The notes beneath the pieces are model-generated. The model did not search any database. It worked only from the letters and a program-made list of their open reading frames with translations, and had not been told where the DNA came from. This document shows positions 27,701 through 42,700 of a DNA stretch of 64,000 nucleotides, piece after piece. Positions within the stretch are counted from its first letter, which is position 1. Every line of letters begins with the position of its first letter. Both the position numbers and the translations under genes were made by a program. The DNA comes from Spisula solida (taxonomy: Eukaryota; Mollusca; Bivalvia; Venerida; Mactridae), in the NCBI GenBank assembly GCA_947247005.1, contig OX365945.1, forward strand, positions 36,138,551-36,202,550. Reading direction: 5' to 3'.

Positions 27701-30700
27701 GATACAAGAAATCGATGGTACTGGAAATGGAGGTGCACTCACTTCACTCTGACAGTGAAAACATGTACAATTATAGATATGTTAAAATATTGACATGCAA
27801 TCATACAAATCCGGAGTAAAACAATAACAAAACTATAGATGTACACAATATAAGGATTTCAAACTAAACAAAATGATAATGTTTTACATGAACTATAAAA
27901 ATGATACATGATACATCAACCATATCAACATATAACCATGCATTACAAAGTTTATACAAGCATGCTTTCCACAATATATAATTATCTTGCCTTTTTTCTT
28001 TTTCTTTGTTTTAAGTGTACAGGTCGAAGTCTTTTACTTTTCCTACTGTTGTTATTTGCTACTGGTGAATCACTTCCACCAGTTTCATTTTGACTAACAT
28101 TTTCTTGACTAACATTATCTTGGTTTTCATTACTGACATGTTCTATCACTTCCTTGTCAGTATCTGCAGTACTCCTATCAATCTCTTCAATGTTATTACA
28201 TGACTTTGTTTCATCACAATCTGAATGGTTTTTATCACTTTCATCGCCCTTCACATCCGAATGTATGCCACCATTATCATTCTCTCCAGCTTCCATTTCA
28301 TAGGCATTATTATACGGCTCCTTTGTTTCATAAGCTTGTGGATTGTCCTTTACTTCCTCTGGTGCTTCAGTTCTATCTGCATCATCAATGTCTTTGTGTT
28401 CCTCTTCAGATTTCTCACCATTTTCTACAGATTCATGATTAACATCCCCTTTCACTTCACTAGCACCCCCTTGCCCTTTATTTGCATCCAACTCACTGTC
28501 CTCTTTCATATCATTAGCACTTCCTTGCCCTGCATTTGCATCTAACTCACCATCCCCTTTCATATTACTAGCACTTCCTTGCCCTTTATTTGCATCCAAT
28601 TCTCCATCTTCAGATTCACAACCACCCCCAGTATCTTTATGACCTGTATCATTGTTTTTCTCATTATTTTCAGGGTCTAGTCCATTTCCACCTGACTCAT
28701 TGTCAGAATCAGAATCAAGTTTATCCTGTTTTTCAGACATCAGAGTCTTGACTCTTTCAAGATGATCACTACCATTTAATTGACTGCTATGCAAACTGGA
28801 ATAACTCTTTGAACTACCATCAGAAATAGTTTCCTCTTTACTTTCACCAAGACCTGCTGATTTGTCAGTGGAATGCTTAGCCTTACTATTCTTCTTTCTT
28901 GTTTTATTTTTAGTTTTAGTTTGATACACATCTTCAATGTTGGACTTTACATCAGAGGTATTATTAGGTTTATTTTTTCTGTCAGTTGTATCACCGTGGT
29001 TACTGCTACCTTCATCATTTGTTCTTCCATGTCCATTACTCCTCTGATTGTAAGCATTAGGGAAAGAATAACCTTTATAATAAATCAAATGAAATATTTG
29101 AAATTCAATTGAAAATATCTCAATTAGAAAGAAGTTGGACTAACCTACACTGACATTGTTGATAATCCAAACAGTGATTTTAATATAAATACGTACAACA
29201 ATTTCAACATTTCTTTAATCAAATCATGAAAATAATAGAGAAAGTACATATTTTGCAAGATCTCTGTATCGATATTAAACCATGATTTTGACAAAGGCAT
29301 CAGACTGAACCACTAATAGATAAATAAATAAACACAATTAATGTAGGACCTTTAGACAGAGTTGTAAAAGGTAAGCAAACATAAATAAATAAAATATGAC
29401 ATCTATAAATACTAAATATAACAATCACTTTGAATGGTATCCTATCCATTTTTGCTCCAAGCCCTCGATATATGGTTTAACAGAACGAAGCTGCGGATAA
29501 AATAACTGCATCTCAGAAAAGTCAGAAGTTTTCTAGCATCACCATTTATTTAACTGAATTCTAAAATTAAGTTCCCTATTGATACTCCATATGTGCCCTC
29601 ATTTTCATTGACCCTTAGTATAAATATGTCTTTAAAATCACCAAGTATTGGTAAATAACATGAGATTATGTACGCAATTCAAATTTTCTTTTATTATAAA
29701 ACAATAATAGATGAGTGGAAGAATACTACAGGTAAATGGACTAGGGGCCTTACTGAGTAAAGGTTAAATGGTGTAGACCAAATTTTCTAATTTCAAAATG
29801 TTTTAATGTGCCAAAAAAGTCTGTTATCTAATTGAAGCATATCCACAATCAGAGTCCAGATAGGACTTGAGGTTATTTATGTTAAAGTACAAAATAAAGT
29901 CATGTTAAGGAAATAATCAATAAATTTAATTACAGCTTGAATGCTATAATTATCTTTACCGTTTATATGCTACAAAAAAGGATCAGAAGAAAACGACACA
30001 TTCAACACTCATACTTATTCCTCGCCAACTTGAAGTAATTAAGGGGCAGGTAATTATTGTAACGGAGTATCATTTCCGATATCCCTTACACTGTTAATTA
30101 TAACCTCGCATGACATTGTAATTTTGAGCCCAATAAATGAACACATAGTCCAATAAGGCGATGTTAATAGCCAACCACTTGTTGTAGTTAATTGAATCCA
30201 GGAATTACCTGTATATACCATGTGATCTATTGCATTATACACATACCTGTGATAATAGAAATTAAATAAAAGCACTTTCCAACTAGAAGACTATGACTAT
30301 GGTGAACGTTACATAATTGCACATTTCATTACTAAATAAATGTTATATAATTGCAAATTTAATTACTATAGTATCGCAATAAGCTGTCATATTGTAGTTA
30401 GTTGCTAGGTCTGAGAAAATGATTAACCATAAACATGTTGACAACAAATACAGTCTTCTAACGTTGTTGTGATAATACGTCCATGGTAACATGGAAACAC
30501 GCAATCATGCAACACAATAGTTTTTGACAACATTATCAGATTAAAGTTCCTATAGCTGCAGGTGGAATATTGAAGCAGCAAAAGTAATTGATTTCGGAAG
30601 CTGGCCAATAATTTATTTCAGTAATTCATGAAATATCTGCATGACAAATACATACTGATTATACTGCATAAGATGTTTGTAAAGCAAGTATACCCCATGG

Positions 30701-33700
30701 CAGCCACATAGTCATTAATGTTAAAGGTCACAGCTACCTTGACCTTCGACTTACAGACCTCTGCTCTTGACTTTAATAACCTGCCTATAAAGTTTAAAGT
30801 CATATACTAAGTATGCCAACCAAACTTGAACTATTGATTGGAAACCATTGGCCTAGTTATTCATATTTTCAGTCACACAAACCTTGACCTTTAACAAACT
30901 GACCTGAAAATCAATAGTTTTCCACTGATAGTGATCAACCTCCCTATAAAGTTTGAAGATACTTGGTCCAATCAAACTTGAGTTAGGTCAAGTCATTCAT
31001 GTTAACAGTCACAGCTTTCTTTTTTTGACCTTTGAATAACTGACCTGAAAACCAATATTTTCTTGCATTTCTCCAGGAAACATTGAAAATACTCCCCCAA
31101 TGTTATATGATTGTCATCTGAAATCATAGCAAGCAATTAATCAATGTTATTAGTCGAGATTTTAAAGCCGATACATTAAGTGCTAAAACTGTGATGTCAC
31201 TGCAGATATTGTTCATAGCTGGTAATAGTTTCGTCAAACAAAATGTAAGTGCATTAACATAGATTTGTATGAACAATGTTTTATTATTGAAATAAAATTT
31301 CCATGTGTGCATTGCATTATATGCAATATAATGAAAATGACTTGCACATTCCTGTACAACAACAACATTCAACATCCATTTAAGTGCAGAAATATTGCTT
31401 TTACAACAAAGCAGGTTCCATTGAGTGTCACGCAAGGGTGCTAGTAGAACATCATTACAAACAAGTCATTAAGAATTGCAAGCAATACAGAAGTCCCCTA
31501 CTGGTTTGAAGCCATTTTCAATGTTTCTGTTGCCATAGCAAACACATTTTTTGTCAGAATCAATTTTAGATGTTCATAATCCCCTTATTGCCCCTATCCA
31601 CATACCAATTTTCATAAACTTAGCTTGGAAACTGTTCCAGTTATGACAGGATCCAGATTTTTTGACAGACGGACGGACTAACAGACGGACGGACTGAGGG
31701 CAAACCTATGGTCCCCTCCGATCAAAAACTGGAAGGGGACTAATAACATGGATACATACAAGGCATGACAAACAGTTCTCTGATAACATCAATAACAAGG
31801 GTGCCAAAACAGCCCAGCTTTACCAACTTCACCCACCCCAACATCTGAGTATCCATACATGAAATAGTTTTCTTGTTGCATGTTGATGAATTCAGTATAA
31901 TTTGGATATTTTACAATGAAACATGGTCACCAGCCCCGTAACTACCTAAATAGATGGTTTATATCTACAGTACAGCCTCTGTAGAGCAACACCCTTTGGG
32001 GACAGCAAATATTGACTGTTGTTTAAAGGTTGTTGCTCTGCAGATGTTACATTTATAGTAAATATCCGCTTCTGGAAATTTTGAAGGTGTTGTTAAAGAC
32101 CTATATTAGTCCTTCTTTATTTCTAGACCAGAACTTTATAGAAGGAACCGCATGATATCAGCAGGAGATCACTATCAGTGTTTAACTAGGGTCATAAAAC
32201 ACCAAAACTGGTCAATGTAATAAACTAGAGGCCCTTATCTACTGAATATCCATAGTACTGTGCTACTGTATGTACACTAGAAAATACGTGTCATATTATG
32301 TGTTTGTTTTATATTCGATATTTAGATTAATTTATTTTTGTTTCTATGGAGTTTGAGTGTATAACAACTATTTTGCCAAAATGTTAATAAATTTGGCAAT
32401 TTTATTGTCACTTTTCTCTAGATAAAATTAGTTTAAATAAGTATGTTTAAACTAGATAAAATTAATATATAAAATTAACATTTGAGCACACTAAAATTAC
32501 ATACAAAATTTAATACAAATAAATAAATGTATCTAATAGTTTTTAGATAGATATGAAATAAAATATTACACATAGTTAATAAATTTATTTTTGGTTTTCA
32601 AAGTCCTCAAAAGTAGCATTTTTTATTTTGTCTTATACATATAAATGTATATTCAGACTGTTTCTCTACACTTCACAAGTGCAGTGGTAACACGAGGCTA
32701 GCTATCTGAATTGTGAAATAAGTGTCATCCCTGGGGTACATCAATTAAAACACATGTGGTAGAATATAATCTATTACTTCAATTAAAATTAGGGGCCAAT
32801 AATTGCATACTTACATTTTTACACTATTATTTTCTCTATCCATCCTAGTATTTTTATTGATTAGTTTCCTATTTACATTAAATCTGCTCTATATTATGTT
32901 TGATCATCAAGTTGTTTGCAACAACTTCTATGGGACTTTATTTTATTATACACATATTTTATAACTTCCTGTCATAAAGGGAACTTGTATTGTTTTATTA
33001 TCTACTACTAGGGCCTCTAGTCAACTAATTAACAGAGTATGCAATATTATGTAATATTACGTAATAGGGTGCAATACTGGTAGATATCTTATAAATCAGG
33101 GACTACATGCTGAGAAAATTTAGACAAAATATTGTTGGACCAGTGCCATAATATAGGTCTTTAAAGAGAGGTTGTTGCTCTACAGAGAGCAACTCGGAGA
33201 GGTTGTACTGTTTATATTTAGGTCAGAAAAAGGCCAAAATCAATTAATTACTGTTTTGGATATTGGACAATTTATTTATTGAAGCAATTGGAATCTTCTA
33301 AATTAGATGATTGATATGGTAAGTAAAACATGGCCTAAGTTGAGTTCTATACTTCAATTTGAGATTGGGACATTGTTTCATAATCCCAATGATCTGGTGA
33401 GCATGATCCAAGGACCAGGTGAGCATGATCCAAGGACCAGGTGAGCATGATCCAAGGACCCGGTGAGCATGAACCATTATGACGAGATTGGGACATTGTT
33501 TCATAATCCCAATGATCTGGTGAGCATGATCCAAGGATCAGGTGAGCATGATCCATTATGACAAAGGACCAGGTGAGCATGATCCAAGGACCTGGTGAGC
33601 ATGATCCAAGGACCAGGTGAGCATGATCCAAGGACTAGGTGAGCGTGATTCAAGGACCAGGTGAGCATTTACCAATGACCAGGTGAATATGATCCAAGGA

Positions 33701-36700
33701 CCAGGTGAGCAAGATCCAAGGACCAGATGACCATGATCCAAGGACCAGGTGAGCATGATCCGAGGACCAAGTGAGCATGATCCAAGGATCAGGTGAGCAA
33801 GATCCATATGGCCAAGGACTGTGTGAGCATGATGCAAGGACCAGATGAGCATGATGCAAGGACCAGGTGAGCATGATCCAAGGACCAGGTGAGCATGATC
33901 CAAGGACCAAGTGAGCATGATCCAAGGACCAGGTGAGCATGATCCAAGGACCAAGTGAGCATGATTCAAGGACCAGGTGAGCATGATCCAAGGACCAGGT
34001 GAGCAATATACAAGGACCAGATGAGTATGATCCAAAGACATGGTGAGCATAATCCAAGGACCAGATGAGTATGATCCAAGGACCAGGTGAGCATGATCCA
34101 AGGACCAGGTGAGCAAGATCCATATGGCCAAGGACCTTGTGAGCATGATCCAAGGACCAGATGAGCATGATCCAAGGACAAGATGATCATGAACCAAGGA
34201 CAAGATGAGCTAGATCCAAGGACCAGATGAGTATGATCCAAGGACCAGATGAGCATGATCCAAGGACAAGATGAGCATGATCCAAGGACCAGGTGAGCAT
34301 GATCCGAGGATCAGGTGAACAAGATCCATATGGCCAAGGACTGTGTGAGCATGAACTAAGGACCAGGTGAGCATGAACCAAGGACCAGGTGAGTATGATC
34401 CAAGGACCAGATGAGCATGATCCAAGGACCAGGTGAGCCTGATCCAAAGACATGGTGAACATGATCCAAGGACCAGGTGAGCATGAACCAAGGACCAGAT
34501 GAGCTAGATCCAAGGACCAGATGAGCATGAACCAAGGACCAGATGAGCATGATCCAAGGACCAAATGAGCATGATCCAATGACCAGATGAGCATGATCCA
34601 AGGACCAGGTGAGCATGAACCAAGGACCAGATGAGCATGAACCAAGGACCAGATGAGCATGATCCAAGGACCAGATGAGCATGAACCAAGGACCAGGTGA
34701 GCATAAACCAATGACCAGATGAGCATGATCCAAGGACCAGGTGAGCATGAACCAAGGACCAGATGATCTTTAGAGATCATAAATAACATTCACCAATACC
34801 AATGCAATACAACTCCATTACTTCACATTATATAGACTACAATAGTGACAGACAAACAATAAGAAACGTGTCAAGTTGTCTGCATGCAAGCCATCAATGA
34901 TACCATATATAGTGTATTGTTACCTCCGAGTCCAGACCTGACTTGTTGTATGTATCATCGTAGTACATGCTATAATCATGCTCAATTAACTGCTTGACAA
35001 TAAACAAAAAATATACCAAATCAATTTTACAAGATCAAAATTAATAATGACATTGTATCGATTAAGTACATTAAAAGTCATTAATACATACTGTACTTAT
35101 TTATTTAGATATTTTATATAGGGTAAACTCATGCATCAGCTTGGAAGAAAGACTCAGTTTTTCCAACTGTGTAATTGCCTCTTTAAATAAAGTCGTTATT
35201 ATCATTATTATCTTAGGTTGATTGTGAAACAAGTTCTACAACTTGTATTAATCCAAATACATAATTTCTGGTGGTTTGAGAGAAGATATGTCGGCCCCCT
35301 CTTACCAATGCCGAGTACCAAGCATGGGAACAACTCATTACTTTTAATGATTTTTATTTTTTCTACAATAACACAGGATCATCATAATTACTGCTGGCGA
35401 CCTCTGGCACTCATAGCAGATACTGTAACACTAAGCTTTCAAGATGTACTTGACATGGGGCCGTATACTTATTAATTTAGGTATTATGTTCTTATTATAC
35501 ATTATGTATAAAGGCTTAGAAAGCACAAAAAAGTAAAAATCATGAAAATGTCGGACATATTTATATTGACATTGAAATCATAGAAATAACAATCTTTTTA
35601 AGTCTTATAAACAAAATCACAAATCTCAGAACAAAACATAATTATTGGAAGTTATAATATTTGACATAAATGGCACATTTTCTTTATTTATGTGCATTTA
35701 AAATTAAGAAGTACAGGTCCATCAAAAAGTTATCACGCTATGGAACATAAATGGCTACATGTTTTCAATGGTAGAAAACAATGAATAAAAGATGGAGTCT
35801 GATTTTATCAGAGGCTATAAATACAACAATGAATAAAAATACTCTCAATGATTATAATTTACGACCACTGAGGGATAGTATTGCATATCATATAACTGAT
35901 AAGGTGCATGTAGCAAACAACTGATGACCAACTAGAACTATATAACTGAATGTGAATAATAGCCCCCCCACCACTTCCATTACAAAGGGCAACAACTCTT
36001 GAGATACCTAGACCAAGTCAAATGGCAATAACTCTGAGATGCCTAGACCAAGTCAAATGGCATTAATCTGAGATGCCTAGACCAAGTCAAATGGCATTAA
36101 TCTGAGATGCCTAGACCAAGTCAAATGGCAATAACTCTGTAGTCAAATGGCAATAACTCTGTGGCAATAACTCTGTAGTCAAATGGCAATAACTCTATAG
36201 TCAAATGGCAATAACTCTGTAGTCAAATGGCAATAACTCTGTAGTCAAATGGCAATAACTCTGTGGCAATAACTCTGTAGTCAAATGGCAATAACTCTGT
36301 GGCAATAACTCTGTAGTCAAATGGCAATAACTCTGTGGCAATAACTCTATAGTCAAATGGCAATAACTCTGTAGTCAAATGGCAATAACTCTGTGGCAAT
36401 AACTCTGTAGTCAAATGGCAATAACTCTGTGGCAATAACTCTGTAGTCAAATGGCAATAACTCTGTAGTCAAATGGCAATAACTCTGTAGTCAAATGGCA
36501 ATAACTCTGAGGCAATAACTCTGTAGTCAAATGGCAATAACTCTGAAGTCAAATGGCAATAACTCTGAGATGCTTAGAATAAGTCAAAGAGCAATAACTC
36601 TGAGATACCTGAAGATTAAAATGGTGGCTGCCTTTAATACATACTGATATAAGGCTATCGTGAACAAAAAAATGTATGTGTCAATCCCCTGTGACAAACA

Positions 36701-39700
36701 CTGATCACATATACCCAGTGAGTGATTAATAATTATTAAATTATATAAAGTATGAGGAAGGAAGCTCAGTATTCATAAGATTTACACATTTATTTAAAAA
36801 ACATTCTTTAATACTTTCATAGTAATCATATTATACAATATTGTAAAACAGAATTGTGTTGGTGAGTTAAAGTAACAAAATCACTCAATAAATCACTCAA
36901 TAATCAATAAACCAGAAATCAATCATCATCCAAACAAATTCACTACAACTGCAATTCACTGATTGCAATTGTTTAATTACGTAAATCATTAATTGTTTCA
37001 TCAATTAATCAATAAATTGCATGATTCATTGATTGATTGTTAAACAGTTTTACAATGCAAACATCAACAATACAAGTCTACTTTAAACATACAAATGGAA
37101 AAGTTTAGTAGATACAAATTAGTCTATATCACAATTTTAGGGCATTCAAATTCACTGTGTAGATGTTCCAAATGTGCATATGAAAGGTTTGTGCAGTAAA
37201 GTGTGTCTATTCTGGATGTTCTAAATGCAAGGCCTCAAGAAAAAGTTCAGCCATTTTCAATGAAAAGTACGACCTTACAGGTTACAAGGTCAAAAAAGCT
37301 ACAATTTAGAAACAGAATGAAACTACAGCTATCTGCATCATAACACTGTTTTGTCACAGGAATGTTTTTAAGAACTACAAATATTATAAACAACAAATTT
37401 CACGGTAGTCTGCCGCTGTTTGTACAAAATTTAATAAATCCAAGATGGCTGCCAGCCGGCCATCTTGAATTTTATTGGCAAAACAAGTATGCCAAACACT
37501 AGTGGGCATGTCAATTAACTGCATGAAGTTTCATTGGACGAAAACTGTAGAAGAAGTTCGCTTACAATCCTAGATGGCCACCAGTCAGCCCTTTTGACTT
37601 TTGTTGAACTAATACCAGACGAGCCAGTGGTCTCCAATTGTGGACCTCATTTTGGGAGCAGTTTTGAAATAGGGACTTTGGGAGCAAAATATTTAAGGGC
37701 TTTTTTTCAGTTTTAAAAACCAACAGATATCATTTTTATTCCTCACTTGTCGGTACGAGATTGAATATATGGTAAAAAGATGATTAGGTAACACATCAGT
37801 GACATTATATCAAACTGAAAGAATGATGACAATGTGAATGAAACCAACTTCATCAATTTCAATCTGTGATCAGAATAAAATATGCAACTCCATAGCACAA
37901 TTATTGTTCACTGTTTTAAATCAATAAAATCAATAAATGCAATCAAATTTGTGAAACTACATGAATGATCTAGATGTCTTGTTTTCTATAAAGTAAGGTT
38001 TGTGCAAAAAAGGAAAAAAGAACAAAAGCACATACATCACTATATTCCTGAAAATCAAATAAATTCAGATGTATGAATATAGCAGCTATAACAAAATAGG
38101 GAGCACAAATTAAAACTATACATAATTGGTAATGGAAGTTATGTAGTATTTCAAAAGGAAATTAAAACATTTAGCACATTAGACAAAACAACACACCCAA
38201 TATCATTTTAATACTAGTAGTGGTATATGATTTTATTGTAAATCATATAACAAACATATAATATTTATAAGAAAACAACATACAAATGTATAATGAATCA
38301 TTAGGTAATACTGGGTAATTTTTATTATTAGTTTGTCTTTAGTTAACACACTAAATGGGCACCACACACAGTCTTCTTAGCAGGGAAGTTTTATTTGGAA
38401 AATGAAGGTAAAACAGGGTATCTTTATTTTGAATTGTCGTTTACATAATTATACAGTACATTTGGTAAAAACACAAATATTTTAAAGATGTTGTATAAAA
38501 CATGTATATGATAGGTCTAATACAGGAAATCTTTTGGTCCTAAAAATCTCAAAGCTAAATTCTAGTTCTTTCATTATAGATTCCATGTACTCTACGAAAC
38601 AGTCACGTCAAATACACGCTCCCTGAACCCAACAAATATTACCTGTAGCAGCTGCTTAGCCACCTTAGAGATTTCCTATATATCATCAAGAATTAACAAT
38701 GTATAAATATGTAAAAAATATGGTAATTAAAACTAGAGCAGTCACCACCCTTTGGCAGACTAACGTAACCCCTGCCTGCAAAGGAGCATAATTCCAGCAA
38801 AAATCAACAGAGCCCCTATATCTCCCTTTTTGCATGTCTACATGTCAAGGTTGTTCATTTGGGAAAGTTTGAAGAAAATCCTTCTAAACTGTATGAGGTG
38901 TTGTTCACAAGAAGTGTTCACTATGAGATGTTATAGAGTAAGTGAAAGAACAAAGGGCTGTAATTCTGGCAAAAATCATCTGAGCGCAAATTCCTGCTGT
39001 TATGGACATTTACATGTGGAGGTTGTTTGTCTGTGATAGTTAGAAGGGAATCCTGCTAAAACTGTAGGAGTCAGACAGACAGATGGACTAGCTGATAACG
39101 GACAGACAAGTTGAATCCAGTATAACCCCCTTGCTGGCCAATGAGAAATTTGTTGTAGAGTAATTGTGTAGAATATGTATAATAAAGAAGAGTGTCTATC
39201 TTACAGCTTACAGTTTCATTATCTCTTGAATTAAGTAATTAATTAAATGCAACTTTTGCTATAAGAAAATCAGAATCAAACTGAATACAAAATGATTGGT
39301 ATGGGGGGATGAAGACAGAAAGGTGTAGCAAGGTGCTATAGATACTTACAGATCTATTTGGTGTTATTTTAGGCAGTTTTGTTGGTTTCCCACCACCAGT
39401 AGGTCTATGTTCCTCCTTTTTGGTGACTGGTCCTCTTGTCTCACTTCTCGTTGCCCTGTTAACATTCTTCTGCTTCTGAAACAAATATGAAATATGAAAC
39501 AGTGAAATGGTTATAGAAGTTAAACAGTTTACAAAAATATAATCATTTTCACATAATTGAACCAATAGAATCCTGTCAATTTTTTTTTTAATATTGTTAA
39601 AAGTGCCAATGTTCAACAGTTTTTCAGTCATATGGAGACTATCCTGTAACATTATCCTGACACTGGGATATCTACCAGTTACCTGGGTACTGTTTTATCA

Positions 39701-42700
39701 AAGGACTTACGGAAAAAGTAAACTTACGATCAAATTTAAATTCTTTATAATTTCTTTACAATTATAAAGTATGGTAAATGGAGCTGCAATACAAATACTG
39801 ATTCAGTAATGAACTCCTACAAACCATATCCATCACCAAATTGCAGTTGTTAAAGAATAATAAAGACTTTAAATTTGAGCGTAACTTTAAGATTTTCGTA
39901 AGTGCTTTGATAAAACAGTTACCTGGAACCAACTATGCTGAGCATCAAGCAAGGGAGTTACACTAATACTATTTTCAATGACTTTGGTAAGTCACAGGAT
40001 CGATTGACCTAAGACCTTCTACACTCAAAGCAGATGCTCTACCACTAGGCTGTCATGGCAGACACGTCACAAGTTGGTACCATAATTTTTAGACTTAAAT
40101 CAACACATGACTCAGTCTCACTCTGGAGATTGGTTACCTTGGACTTCATTCATAAAACAATTAATCTTCAGACTGAAAATCAAACTTTTGGATGTCAATG
40201 TTCAAAAAACACCATTAAACAAACTTACCAGTTTTGGTAGTTTCCGTTCATCTGTTGTGTCTACACTGTGAAAATCGTCATCATAAGTTTCATCTAAACT
40301 GTTCTCTAAACTTCTCTGTAAGATACAACTTCATAATGAGTTATCTCCTATAAATACTCTATAAATTCACTTAGATACTCTCTAAATATAAGTGTGTTAA
40401 CACCCTTTGATACTCTCTGAAATAAGTGAGTTACCTCCCATTTATACTTTTGTATAAAACTATAAAAAGTAACACATGTCCATTATTTGTTATTAACTAC
40501 AATTAGCAACTAGCTTTAAAATGTAATGTTCTTTCATAAATTTTATTGTTCAACTGTCTATGCAATAGGTATACTTTCAGGTTGGAAACATATAACTGGT
40601 GTGTTGACACATCAATGTTACAATGTTGAACAATCTGGTCCCATATATTCACAGGGTCTTAGATTTTTTGTAAAGAAATTTTCCTAGACATAAATTTTTC
40701 ACTTCGAAGTAAAATAAATTTCAAATTTTCATCTTAGTTAATTTCGAACTCGCTGCTACAGTTTTCATAGTGAACAACATACACATGACATGAGATAAAG
40801 CTAAGATTGTTCATATTTTTTTTTTAATTTTTGAACAAATTTATGTAGTTTTTGTTCTTACGCAAAAAAATCTTAGAAGCTTTTTGGAAATGGAAAATAA
40901 TGACTAATCAAAAATCAATAAACATAGATGCTTAGGCAATATTATTATTCCAGGTCAGCTATACAACATTAATACTAAAACGTCCAATTTATTGAAAATG
41001 TTAAGATAGTAATTTTGAAGAAGACTACAGAGGACTAAAACACAATCTACATGATAGAATTCCCTGGGTCACAAATCCAATCAGCCAGTGATTTGTTTGG
41101 GTTATCAAGCTGATGCCCGGGTTGATCAGGGAATTTAATTTTTGAAGCGGCATGCAGCAGACAGAAAAGTTTTAATTCTCAAATTTAATATTCAAAGCTA
41201 CTCAATCATTGGCCGGTGTCCTGCTCTTGCGTCTATACACAATGTATACAGACATCCAATATTAGTGTCCCACTTTGGCGTCTATACACAATGTATACAG
41301 ACATCCAATATAAGTGTCCCACTTTGGCGTCTATACACAATGTATACAGACATCCAATATTAGTGTCCCACTTTGGCGTCTATACACAATGTATACAGAC
41401 ATCTAATATAAGTGTCCTACTTTGGCGACTATACACAATGTATACAGACATCTAATATAAGTGTCCCACTTTGTCGACTATACACAATGTATACAGACAT
41501 CCAATATAAGTGTCCCACTTTGGCATCTATACACAATGCAACAGACATCCAATATTATTACCCCTCACTTTTTTCGTAATGTTAATTTCCCATAGACAAA
41601 CAGGTAGTATTCTTACTATTACGATCAAGCGGATCAATATACCACGTGATTGAACATTATTTTACTGTCAGCAGGGTGATAGTACTTTTTTGACAGTACT
41701 TTTTTGTCATGTGACATTTTCTTTCTAAAACCAATATGGTGACATTAAATTGCATAAAATAATTTCTTGGTTTGCAGTAGATAATCGCTGAAAAAAGTTT
41801 GGGGTAATAAAATAAATAACACATAGCTTCGAGGGTGACAGTAAAAATGTCAGCCCTCGGATAGTACTGTTACCCGCGGCCTTCGGCCTTGGGTAACAGT
41901 ACTTTCCTCACATTTTTACTGTCACCCTCGAAGCTATGTGTTATTTATATACTAGTACATGGTCTGGTGTATGAGTTATTTGTGACTTAGGTATAAGTGA
42001 GTTTAATGATTCATACTAAAGGGCTATAAGACGCTCAACTGAGTTACCTGAATATTGTGTGGATGTTGATCAAATTAGGTTTTGACTGTCAAAAGCCATT
42101 TAACACACGGTCACCTGGGGAGCAGATTGTTCACCCTACATGACCTTAAGTGTTCATCAAAAAAAACATTCTGACTAAGTTTTATGAAGATTGGGTTGAA
42201 CATCTAGCCACTACCATACATGTATTTACAAGGTTGATGTCAACAGATAACATATTCCAGGCAAACTACAGACAAAAGTTGATCACAATAGCTCAAATTG
42301 AGCTATTAAACGTCACTGTTAGCTGAAACAAGTACTCATAACAAGTGAACGATTTGAGCTAACAACACATGTAAAGTGAAAAGCTAAAACACTTATAAGG
42401 TGAAAACTATCTGTACACTCTACTCACAGCACATCAAATCTACAACACCTATAAAAGTTGTCCTAGCTTGCAGACAGAGAAGTTTCAACCTGACACAATG
42501 TGACAATCTTACCAAGGCATACAAAACTTGCAATATTTGCACATATTTTCATCTCACACTGGAGTAGCTAAGGAGTTATTTTTCATACAATGAATGAATC
42601 AATAAGATAAATTACTTCTGTAAGGCTGTATGCAGAGCATTATAGTACAGCTGACTGTTTTAATTAAAACTTTGATAATAATGGATCCAAACTTTGATCA

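Noticed and set aside
33347..34789. Several overlapping minus-strand open frames of 78-215 codons rich in H-L-V-L-G-S-C-S
   Set aside because: All frames translate the same 22-bp minisatellite. A period that is not a multiple of three and lacks stops opens every frame; there is no exon context.
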